64,000 bases of DNA, from contig JBCAMK010000012.1 in NCBI GenBank assembly GCA_038503065.1, forward strand, positions 62,001-126,000. Direction: 5' to 3'. Origin of the DNA: Paragyromitra xinjiangensis. Its lineage: Eukaryota; Ascomycota; Pezizomycetes; Pezizales; Discinaceae. This document shows positions 1 through 9,661 of the stretch, piece after piece (the first letter of the stretch is position 1; each line of letters opens with the position of its first letter). The notes below the pieces were generated by a model. The model was not told where the DNA came from. It made no database searches and worked only from the letters and a program-made list of their open reading frames with translations. A program made the position numbers and the translations under genes.

Positions 1-1
1 C

Positions 2-361
2 ATCTCACCTCCACTGCACCCATTATCAGGATCTTTGTTGGATGAACTCAACATTTTTGCCGGTCAGCTATATTTGAAAGATTACAAATCCTACGAGGAG
101 ATATGTGGATTTTTAGGCCTCTATCTCGGAGAATCACCTGCAGGTAAGGATGTCAAGATTCATAGCGACGGTTTTGTGGAAAATGGTAGTCGTAGTGATC
201 TTGGGATGGAAATCCACTCGCCATTCTCTAAGAGTCCAGTCCCTTTCTTGGGGAAATTGATAAAGTTTCGGCGGAAGGGCCAAGATTGCCTAGCAACACA
301 TTTAGGCCAAATATTACATGGGAGGTTGCTGACAGAACAAGATTTTGAGGTAAGCCGTTAG
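2..361 (+). CDS. C-terminal end of a large protein cut by the window edge, possibly a fungal DUF3638/DUF3645 helicase-like protein
   Basis: The frame is open from the first bases and ends at TAG 359-361, so only the last ~119 residues are present and the real start lies outside the window. The segment around LDELNIFAGQLYLKDY, followed by a DGF motif and a basic tail with THLGQILHGRLL, resembles the C-terminus of the very large fungal DUF3638/DUF3645 proteins. This is recognition from memory. There is no catalytic motif in this fragment, and an intron within it cannot be excluded. Downstream to 1117 I see no gene. Confidence 0.4.
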   Translation: MSPPLHPLSGSLLDELNIFAGQLYLKDYKSYEEICGFLGLYLGESPAGKDVKIHSDGFVENGSRSDLGMEIHSPFSKSPVPFLGKLIKFRRKGQDCLATHLGQILHGRLLTEQDFEVSR

Positions 362-1117
362 GGAAATTTAGCCTTTTGTCCAATAAAAATAATTTGTGTG
401 CTAACTATCATATTAAGATGGCGCAGTAGAAATGAGCTAGGTTCTTTCATTTATTCATTCGTCTCGATAGACATATGCAGGATCTAGGCTAAGACGTGGA
501 GGTTTCAATGATGAGGCGTTTTTTTCCTTTTGCTTTCAAGTTAGATGTCGCAGGAAGTTTCCTTTTTTCTGATTCGATTCGTATTTGCCCTAAGTTTTAG
601 GATTTGTCTACCGAGGTTTAGGTCAGAATAGTCATTAGTAGTGCCTTGATACATTAATATTACAGTTCTATCTTTCAAGTCTATTACAGTCCTGTACATA
701 CCGTGAACTACATGAAGTCGCTTCTCACTACCCTAGATGCCAAAGACCGCGGGGATTTCTTACACGGCAGTAAACCCCCCCCATCAAAAAACCAACACCC
801 AGATATCTGGACTAAGTTGCTCGAGAAATATTAGCCGTCCGATTCCGTTTAGGTCATAGAAGCATCCTGTAGATAACTTACCATCCTTGTATTATCTCAA
901 ATAAGTAACAAGTGGACGGGAGTTCATAACCAGGGTTAAATTAAATGAAGTTCACTATTCACCGTACGGACTTAACCTTCCTATTTCTGGTTCACTCTAC
1001 GGCCACGAGTAAAAATTTCCAGGGAGTTAAGGGTATCTACAGTATAAATATGTCAGTTCCACCTCCAATTTCCATCATCAATCACTTCTCATCACTTGGG
1101 CAATCACTACAATTCAA
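362..1117. other. Intergenic; promoter of the next gene
   Basis: No convincing coding frame. The last 100 bases form the promoter and leader of the small secreted protein gene at 1118, with a TATA-like TATAAATA at 1043-1050, about 70 bases before the ATG. Confidence 0.6.
1043..1050 (+). promoter_or_regulatory. TATA-like box of the secreted protein gene
   Basis: TATAAATA lies 68 bases upstream of the ATG at 1118. The spacing is plausible for a fungal core promoter. Transcription start not verified. Confidence 0.4.
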
Positions 1118-1760
1118 ATGAAGTTCACAATCCCTACTATCCTCGCGGCAACTCTTGCCACCGTCTCCTCCGCTACCACTCTCCCGCCAAAATTCACTTT
1201 GAAATTCACCACTGCCGGTGGAACTGCGCTGGACAACTACTCGAACCAAGTAACGCGTGATGGCGTCTACGGTCGTAAGTGAACCGCACCGTATGGTTAC
1301 TATTCGGACACCGTAGCTAATGCTCACCCCCTGCCAGAATTTCTCAACATCGGCACAGGTAGCAACCAAAATCAGGTACCAGCAACACGTAAGTGAGCCC
1401 TCAGCCAGAAATATCAATTTATCTATAGGCACTAACCTACTTTCAATTCTAGTTTTCGCATATGGTGATAGCGGCGCCTATGTCACAAACATCGACGGCA
1501 TACCCAACTGGTATTTAGTGGTTACTAGTAACGGTTTCGCCATCCTGTCTTCGCCTCAGGGTTACTGGGGTGGTCCGGGTTCCGGCTTTGTTGGGGTTAA
1601 TGGCGCATTCTCCTTTGACAGTGGTGACGGGAAAGGCCCACAATCTTTGTGGAAAGCTTGCCCAGATAGTTTTTTCACTCATCTCTGGGAGGTTTATTGG
1701 AATCCGGATAGTACGATTCAGGGCTGTATTCCAATTGGGTTGACTATCGTTCCACTTTAA
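1118..1760 (+). CDS. Small secreted protein, 171 aa, three exons
   Basis: Exons 1118-1274, 1338-1388 and 1453-1760, with introns of 63 and 64 bp (GTAAGT...CAG and GTAAGT...TAG), join in phase to 171 residues. Residues 1-18 (MKFTIPTILAATLATVSS) are a signal peptide with cleavage expected after Ala/Ser residues. The mature part is rich in Gly, Ser, Thr and aromatic residues and has only two cysteines, in KACPDSF and QGCIPIG, which could form one disulphide. I do not recognise the family; the architecture (Lys-Phe-Thr signal, single Cys pair near the C-terminus) is like fungal cell-wall or surface proteins of the PhiA type, but that is only an analogy. It stands alone in an otherwise gene-poor stretch. 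Confidence 0.75.
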
Positions 1761-4700
1761 AGATGTGTATGTGGAACGAGGGTGTGTACTTTTGCAATGT
1801 GCTCCTGTTTGTATCAAGAATACAGAGACGGACGGGCCTTCAGGTCCGAAATTCAATCGTACCATATAGCCTTCTCAGAGTTGCATACAACTTTAGATTA
1901 AAACCTTTGACAATTTCATACTCCAAAAATGTCAAACCACAAAACCTGCGATGTGTAAGGCAAACCAAGCCTGGAAAGTAGAAGCCGTGTGAACCCCAAG
2001 GTTCTTATGGTACTCATGAGCTTTGTGAGCGTGCTAGGGTTTTTGAGAGTCGTTATTTGAGAGTTCTAATTCGAGATTTTGTGCAACAACTTCCGTTTCA
2101 TATGAGCATTCCATATTCTGTCTAGAGCATATTAGGCAACCAATATAATATATAATCGGCAAAACTAGCACTGGGATAGTGTCCCCCTAGAAGCAACATT
2201 AACCCATTCGGTGACCCATTTCTCGGGACTTCTCCATTCCAAATTGACACTTACCGACTGTTCTATTACGTACGGACAATGATGTGCACCGCGCCGGTAG
2301 AGATTACTTTATGCTAAATACCAAACAGACCGGTACCTGGGTAGAGGAATTTCGGTTTGCATGAGATCGAGGGAATATCTCATCTGCATTACTTGATTAT
2401 TTGGAATTGCTCACCTTAGCCTGGTGGGGAGATGGCAGATGATCCGGCGGTCCCAATTCCGCTTGGAATGCAGATTTCAGAAAACAGGAGATTTGAGTAA
2501 TACAGGTCTGGGACCAGGAAATGGCCCGAGATTTTAAGGTTGACAGTGCGGGGGGGCCCCTTCGGTTCAATGTGCCGGCGGATTTCCGGGCAGTTTTTGG
2601 CCAATGGACAGTTCGTATAAATAAAGTTTGACCAGGGGGTGTAAGCAATCAAATTCTGTCACACAAAGAATTCTCCGCAAAAACAGACCGAAATCTCTGG
2701 TGAGAACTAGTAACCCAGAGTAACATTCCCGGCAGATAAATTAAAACAGACATATAGACTCCCTAAAGGAGTGGCTGTTTAGGCATTCGCAGCTACGTTA
2801 TCATAAAAACGGCAACAATTATGGAGAGCACATTGTCAAGCTTTTTCCCATTCCATTGATACCCCAGCCAAGCTTTCTTGATAAGCATGTACTAAATGCT
2901 TATGCAAACACGAATTACTAATCTTTTCATTCGAGTGGTGAAGTCAATGCTATAGATGCATAGGTACTTTACTCGTGTAAGACCCTTGTCCTATATATCC
3001 TGACCGTAGCAATCCAATAAGCTCAACTTCCTAGTTAGTCTACACCTAGACGTAACCATTTCCTCTTAGCAAGATGGTATTAGTTGTTACCGGTGGTAAT
3101 AGCCAACATAAACCAGGGGTACTTAGTCGTTATGCTACCCCACAATTCTCATAGCCCAATCAAATCTCACATCTTCACCGGAGCCCATGTTGAATCCTTA
3201 CTGGTTTAGGCACCGATACATCGCCCTATGCTTAAGAGATCAGCGAATTTGGGGGCTGTATGGCACCTCATGACCCATGCGTAATTGACGCAAGAAGCAG
3301 CTTTTTGAGACAAGAGCCCCTCGCCTGTGTGATCTATAGTCCTGTAGTAGTAAGCAGGAAATGGCCATTCGATAAGATATGATCTCCAGAAAGGTGAGGA
3401 GAAACGAAACTCGGGACTACCTGAGACAGGGCCTTCTGCGGTGAAAAAGTATGGCCTCCCAACTAGACATGGCCAACATTTCCACAATGAAGCTCTCCCT
3501 AGCTGCCGGAAAACAGTCTCGGCTACATGATGTAGATCCCCCGACGATAAATACAATAGGCCTGCACGATACCAGCTTCTTCATAGTGAGCGATGCAGGA
3601 CCATATCGAGACGACTGGAGTCGGAGAAACTTCCTAATACGAGGCCGTTTAGCGGTAGCCTCGGAGAGGTTTCGGAGTCGGAGACGAGTGAGTGACCTAG
3701 GGACGAGTAGACGTGCATCTGGAGGCTATATAGATGGGGACACTGCCAGCTTTCAGATATCAGAAAACCAACCCACCTCCTACCTCCCTACGCACTTACT
3801 ATTCTAGCAGCAGCCAGAGTTTATGTTATCGAGTGATCTCCCATGACCAACCATCAGCAGAAGAGAAGAAGGCTAGGCAATTCTTCAAAGGCAGAGGTAA
3901 CTCCAAGGCGATCCACGATTTTCTCAAGGAAATTTAGATGTTACTGGCACAAGAAGTCCCAAGAGGAGTGGCCTGCCAACGCAACACCCAACGTGTCGTG
4001 ATCCAGGGGATCGCTGCCTGCTCAGTGTTCAGTACGGAACTCTGGAGGGTCATAACCCCGCACAAGGTAACGTTCAGTACTGCCAAGATGAGAAAAATAT
4101 ATTTCTAGACAAGGTAGGCGAGGCGAACCTGAGAGTGCCGGAATGGGATCCTTTTGGCCGGGGGAAAATGGGGTGACCAAATAGACTGCGATACAAGACG
4201 TTATTACGATAAGGACAGTGTCAGCCGCCTCAAGCCCTATAGCTATTTCAGTATCGATATTCAGCTGAGGGGAAGAACGCCTGAACCTGACAGGGCGGGG
4301 ATCAACCATTGAGCCGTAGATCAGCTTCCAAGACTCAGTTCCAGAAATGAGAGTCCAGAGCTGCAAGACATCTTGGATTTGTTTCAGGTCGTGGGATTTC
4401 TTTTGAAACTCGCCTCACGCTGCTTGCACCGCCACATTGCCACATCTGGGCGTTGCAACGGAGAAGTTTATGAGTGATGTCACGCAATCAGTCACTGCTT
4501 TTCATACTTCAAATTCCTTCCACAAATTGACTACATCTACAGCGACTAAACCAGTATCCAAACCGACACGTATTTTACACCTAGCTTCCCGAGCCGTCCA
4601 CCAAATGGCTCACCGAACAATATGCGGACCGGGACACATTTTACAATTTATGGGCAACTGTACGGCCCCAGGAGCACGAAAACGGCGATATCCAATGACG

Positions 4701-5731
4701 TCAAAGATATATTTAGAGATCTAGGGTCACCCGCGGAAATTGGGCTTCTGGTTGGATCTGAAGGCTCTAGATGTTTAATTTGGGATAGATATGTACCATA
4801 TCTTAAACAATGTCGTACTCGTATTTCAGCTTTTTAGAGCGGGCTGCCTTTGCATAAGGTAAAAAACCACAATTTAGTCCAGTTTTGCACGGAGGGAGTG
4901 TGTTCTAAAAGCATTAGTCAAATACGAGTATTGGTTATAATTGCTTGTTGCGAATTTTGGGTCTCAGTGGTTACCCTTTTCATAAGACGTATTTCATTCG
5001 TTTAGTTGAGACCTGTTCCACAAATGCTTGTTTCTGGTGATTGTTATTAGATACATACGTCCTCGTATTCGGGTAACACGCGACTTACCGTTAGCCACTG
5101 CGTGTTAAACGTTACCCAATAATCTATAGCCCTGATTTTCGAAATAGATACCAAATCCTACTACTATTAGTACCTAAAAATGTAAACTGCACGCAAGCTG
5201 TTCCACAAACTGGACAGTCAGACTTTATTTCATCGTCAAATCCACCAATCGCCTCAAAGTTCTTGTAGTTTCAGGCAATCATTACCTGCCCTGAGTATAT
5301 ATCGTCATTACGTTCGTCATTGGGCGATGCGCGCTCAAGCCAATGACTCCGAGGAATTATTTTCTTGCGTAACAAAGGCAGGACGTACTGCCTAAAATAT
5401 CCGCGGCTCAGACTCTTCTAATCTACAACCCCTCTACCAGGCGAGATTTCAAGCTATTTCCCGATTACTTGGTATTGACAAGTGCAAGTTCATTTTGGGA
5501 CGGCGAAAGTGTAAATGCTGAACCAGGTGTTCCAATTGAGAATTAATTCCGAGAAAGTTTGTTACATTATTTCCCTTAACCCGTGATAGTCGCGCTGGCT
5601 GCATGTGCTTCTGGACCCTGACTCTCACTTCCTCATTTTCACGACTGTAGTCTGCTATAAAAACCCCGTTGATCGCCGGTACCTTCCCTAACATCCACAG
5701 CAACTCCGGATCTACCAGAGTAACCACAACC
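1761..5731. other. Gene-free stretch of about 4 kb
   Basis: Only short frames without ATG, domain or splice context (for example around 3451-3807 plus and 4022-4366 minus). The composition is AT-rich and many frames are broken, as in decayed repeats. The last 80 bases hold a TATA-like TATAAAAA at 5656-5663 for the tyrosinase gene. Confidence 0.5.
5656..5663 (+). promoter_or_regulatory. TATA-like box of the tyrosinase gene
   Basis: TATAAAAA lies about 70 bases upstream of the ATG at 5732, the same spacing as in the secreted protein gene at 1118. Confidence 0.4.
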
Positions 5732-7212
5732 ATGGGCTTCACTACCGTTCTATGTAGCTGGCTGCTAGCTCTCGCCTTGATTCAACCATTCTTTCCCGTT
5801 GCTGGGGTTCCTTACCCAGACGGATATGGATCTGGCTGTCGCAACCCTGTTATACGCAAGGAATGGTGGGATTATCCGACGCTCCTCTCTTATAATTTAG
5901 CGAAGAATACACTCACTCACTTCTTAAAAGGCGTACATTAACTTCTTCTGAGCAATTGGGATACATCTCGGCCATCAAATGTCTCCAAAGATTGCCCGCC
6001 AAATCAACTGCGTCGACCCCCGGTGCTGTAAACAGATTCGATGATTTTACGGGTGTCCATATTAGGAATGGAAATACTATCCACTTCGTGGTACGTTCAC
6101 CCCCCACGAGCATAACCAATCACATCCAAGAACTACATGCTTATCTATTGGTTCCATGCAGGGCCATTTCTACCCTTGGTAGGGTCGAATCTATCCCTAG
6201 ATTCGTCAAAGCTATATCTAATTCCAATTAGGCACAGATATTTTGTCGCATTATACGAGCAAGCTCTAATAAACGAGTGCTATTATACCGGAGCGCAGCC
6301 GTAAGTTACTCCACACTATAAATACTCTGCACTTGCATCTACCTGTCAATATAACAATAAACTAACCCATCTTTTCTCAAGATATTGGGATTGGACTCAG
6401 GATTCAGGGAGCGAAGCCGACTTTTTGGCCTCGCCCGTCTTTGATCCAGTTTTTGGTTTCGGGGGGAACGGCCCTTGGATTGCCAATAGCACGGACCCCC
6501 TTATTGTAGTTCCTGGAAGAACTGGCGGGGGATGCGTAAAGGATGGTCCCTTCAAATCCTTGGAGCTTCATCTAGGGCCAAGGGAAAACATCACGAGATA
6601 TAACCACTGCCTTACCCGAGATTTCAGCCCGCTGGTGGCAACCAAGCTTTTAACGCCTGCTATAGTTGAAGACGCAGCTATACAGTCGACCTTTGGATGG
6701 TTTGATCTGATGTCCCAAGGCGGGGGAATTAGCCCGTCGGAGTTGAAATATCATGCTGGAGGCCATCTTTCTGTGGGTGGAGAACTAGGAATTGTATGAG
6801 CTCCGCGCTTTTCCCTATTGTTATTCCGGCGTACATTGTTGAGGCACAGTCCTTGCTAACACGAACTCAAATATCTTAGCAAGGGGATATCTGGGCCAGT
6901 CCTGGAGGTAATTTTATCAACACCCCACTTTCATAAGATAGAATTCGCTAACCAGTTGAAGATCCACTCTTCTACCTTCACCACGCTTATATGGATTGGC
7001 TCTGGTGGGATTGGCAGAACAAAGACCCTTCGGTGCGATTGACGGAAATTTCTGGGCCAATCTATCAGTTTGATTTCCCTTTTGGTAGAGCTACTTCTCG
7101 AGGCAACGTTACCCTTGACTTCAAGCTTATTGTGAACGAACTGGGGCTTGACGTTCCTTTATCTGAGGTTATGAATATCAAAGGAGGTGTCTTGTGCTAT
7201 GATTATCAATAG
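5732..7212 (+). CDS. Secreted tyrosinase (type-3 copper protein), 358 aa, seven exons
   Basis: Tyrosinases oxidise phenols to quinones with a pair of copper ions. Exons 5732-5865, 5931-6090, 6162-6178, 6232-6300, 6382-6793, 6880-6907 and 6956-7212 join in phase to 358 residues. Residues 1-26 form a signal peptide. The fold starts with C36 and RKEWRTL (42-48). The CuA site lies around H88, H96/H100 and H105 (GHFYPWHRYF), followed by YWDW at 128-131. The CuB site has H251 and H255 (YHAGGH) and FYLHHAYMD with H282/H283. All six copper ligands therefore appear intact. It lacks the long C-terminal shield domain of classical fungal tyrosinases, as in the short secreted family of about 350-400 aa. 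Exon 3 has only 17 bases and exon 6 only 28, so automatic models may miss them. Role: perhaps pigment or secondary metabolism; substrate unknown. Confidence 0.9.
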
Positions 7213-7562
7213 TCTCTTTCTTTGTCGATACCGGGCGTTGGTTTTTCTTGGTGAACCACTTGGTGAACCTGCGGAGGTGGGATGAACACAGTTGATCACT
7301 TGACTCGTAGATGAGTCCTAGGCAAGAGTTTTGTTTTATTTGTTTATTTCATTAGGCGATAGGAATATAATCGGCGCCCGGGAATATAGAACGTTAATTC
7401 AAATAAGCTTGAGGCCCAACGGGAACAAAATGGTGCTCTAGCTATTGTAAAACCTACCCATATCCCCGTGGCCACAGGTAAATCTAAGTGGAAAAATGAT
7501 TCAGCTAGACTACCACGACAGGTTTGAGTATACATATACCACTCTGCGTTTCCTAATAAAAT
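7213..7562. other. 3' flank of tyrosinase, no gene
   Basis: AT-rich, with no coding signal on either strand. It ends at the target-site duplication of the mobile element that follows. Confidence 0.6.
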
Positions 7563-7567
7563 AATAT

Positions 7568-8189
7568 CTACTACGGCAGTAAATGCATGAATTTACACAT
7601 TACCCATATAAATCTAAGAGGAAAAGAGATGAAATGATGCATTCATAAACGACTTTAGTGGTGTCTTTCTTAAGGAAAGCATCGGGAAATGTGTATCTGA
7701 GAAGGCCACTAGGAAAGGCATCAAGAAAGGCATCGGTAAATGGGTACTTTGGAAAGTCGTTGGGAAAATTGTAGGAGAATGTGTATTTGGGAATGTCGTT
7801 GGGGAGAGGCATCAGTAAAGGCACCAGTAAACGTGTATTTAGCCGCTTTTCCGGAATAAGTGGGCTACCTAGAAGCTCAGACAATATGATGAATTGTTCA
7901 AGTGGTAAAAACTTGGTAGATATGCTGAAGACTTCAGGTTCAACTCCTGGACCTGACTACTTTTTGTTTCTGACTCCTTTGGATTAAGGTTTGGAAATTC
8001 GTTGGGAGATGTGATAATATCACAATGATGCATTTACTGGTGCTTTTCTCATAAAAAGTACGGAGTAATATATAAAAATCTAATGCATTTACTAACCACT
8101 TTACTGATACCCCTACAGACGACTTACCCACACAAAACATTAGGTGATGGAATGATGCATTTACTGATGCATTTACTGCGCTGGTAGAG
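7568..8189 (+). mobile_element. 622-bp non-autonomous element: tRNA-like core, inverted ends, 12-nt periodic arms
   Basis: The element is bounded by AATAT at 7563-7567 and again at 8190-8194, a 5-bp target-site duplication. Its ends are imperfect inverted repeats: the left end CTACTACGGCAGTAAATGCA matches the reverse of the right end, which reads ATGCATTTACTGCGCTGGTA and then GAG. The middle holds a tRNA-like Pol III promoter (7893-7947) and a T-run. The left arm (about 7660-7850) is made of degenerate 12-nt units such as TCAGTAAAGGCA, TCAAGAAAGGCA and TTGGGAAAATTG, interrupted by occasional 15-nt units. No transposase. The same architecture recurs at 16233, around 28.5-29.6 kb and around 37.6 kb. 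Confidence 0.7.
7893..7965 (+). ncRNA. tRNA-like Pol III promoter core of the element
   Basis: An A-box-like stretch around TTCAAGTGGTAAAAAC (about 7897-7912) is followed by a perfect-looking B box GGTTCAACTCC at 7937-7947 and a T5 terminator at 7961-7965. The spacing is that of a tRNA gene, but the arms do not give a clean cloverleaf. I read it as a tRNA-derived core rather than a working tRNA gene. Confidence 0.6.
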
Positions 8190-8718
8190 AATATAGGTGT
8201 TGGTCCCTCTTGATCCCTCAAATCCCGAGATCGATTGTTGAGAGATACGACTGGTATTCGGCACTTCGGTGCTGGCGGTGTTCGCCCCGGGGAAATTCCC
8301 GTGAGGCAAGGTATAGATTATTGATAAAATCAATGGTATTCCTAGATAGATATAGTAAACTACATGCACATGCACATGCAGTGATAAAAGCAGGGCTTTT
8401 GTAACATCTTGTCCCCATATTTTCGATGCCAATGCTGTCCTACACCGGCTTCGAGGTACTCACACGCTAGGGTATGAACTAGAAAATATTAGCAATAAAT
8501 TTGTATAGCGTTAGCGAAACATCCTTACACACCCTATTTCCTTAGGCTCCTAACTCTACGAGGCAAGGTAATGAATCAATGAAGACATTGTCCATACAAA
8601 AAAATTCGAGTAAATCTGCCAATACATGTGCCACAGGGGGTACGTATAAATCTGTTGGAAATGTATCACTAGATGAGCCACCCTGATCTTACCCGCCTCT
8701 TCAGTACTAGTTACGCAT
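8190..8718. other. Intergenic between two elements
   Basis: AT-rich, with no gene seen. A TGCACATGCACATGCA palindromic stretch lies near 8363-8378. Confidence 0.5.
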
Positions 8719-8720
8719 TA

Positions 8721-9212
8721 CAGTGCGCGGCGAAACTTCTGCAAATTAGTGCTTAGCAACGAAATTAATGACGCATTTCTCCCAAAGCTCATACCACAAC
8801 AACATTGAGGTATCAAAGGTTGGTGAAGAATATTAAGGTCAAATAAGTATCCCTGAATACATAGCTGAATTTAGAGAAATTTATCCCCCTGATTTTGTGG
8901 AGATTTTGGGCCGCTGTGATTGTGAGAATTTATCTTGGCATTTCTTGGCAGAAGTTTTGCCAGCTGCTGCTGCTCCTTAGCAACTGGTGAAACAGATGTA
9001 AAAACGCAAGTTCCTCTGCTCCTCAACAAAAAAGTATTCTTCCACCTAGATAAGTCTCAAAAAATATTGCCCTGTATTAGAACTTGTATTCTTAAAATAT
9101 CCAGACAGTTACTGGTAATTTTGGTGGTGGTGGTGCATATTTTCCGGTTTGAAAAAATAGTGTTCCATTTTGGTTGCTAAGCTCTAATTTGCAGAAGTTT
9201 CGCCGTGCACTG
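8721..9212. mobile_element. 492-bp MITE with long terminal inverted repeats and TA target duplication
   Basis: Left end from 8721 reads CAGTGCGCGGCGAAACTTCT and continues to GCTTAGCAAC; the right end, read on the minus strand from 9212, gives CAGTGCACGGCGAAACTTCT and continues in the same way. The inverted repeats are about 40 bp with about two differences. TA dinucleotides flank both ends (8719-8720 and 9213-9214). A CAGTG start and TA duplication fit the Tc1/mariner-pogo (Fot1-like) superfamily. No transposase frame lies inside, so it is a non-autonomous derivative. The close similarity of the two ends suggests fairly recent activity. Confidence 0.8.
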
Positions 9213-9661
9213 TAACTATACATTAGCTGATGCCTTTGATTTTCCCACATACACATTCCCTGAGCTGCACCTTTCCCAATTACACATTTCCTTATGCTTT
9301 ACCTAATATCTTCCCTGATACCTTTCCCAAAGATTTACTCCATAGATTCTCTCGTAAAGTAGCATCCCAAGTACTCTGGTCCCCATGGGAATCGGTGGTG
9401 ATAACCTGGTACACTGGTATAAGAATATCACATACGGAAAAGCCACAGTGTGGCTATTTACACGCGCCACAGCACGATGCACCTCGTGCTCGACAAGGCT
9501 GCCATAATGTCTGCACGTCTATACTCATCATGTCCTAGCTCCTAAACGCTCCTTCCGAAACCCCACCAGCAAGCTATTCCGCTAATTATCTAAACTATCT
9601 CACTTCCCTCATGAGCCTATAAAGCCTTTGCCCTGAATTATCCACTCGTATTTCAGCAAGT
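9213..9661. other. Intergenic; fragment of the 12-nt periodic repeat
   Basis: From 9230 to about 9345 the sequence consists of pyrimidine-rich units of about 12-15 nt (GATACCTTTCCC, ATTACACATTTCCT), the same pattern as the arms of the tRNA-core elements but without a visible core. The rest is the 5' flank of the kinase-ankyrin gene. Confidence 0.5.

Noticed and set aside
4022..4366. Minus-strand frame with a hydrophobic segment (DTVLIVITSCIAVYLV)
   Set aside because: No ATG start, no splice partner and no homologue known to me.
7893..7965. Functional tRNA genes at this site and at 16427-16525
   Set aside because: A and B boxes and T-runs are there, but I cannot fold a clean acceptor stem or anticodon arm, and the cores sit inside repeated elements.
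7660..8189. CRISPR-like array because of regularly spaced short repeats
   Set aside because: The units are degenerate and contiguous, without unique spacers, and the genome is eukaryotic.
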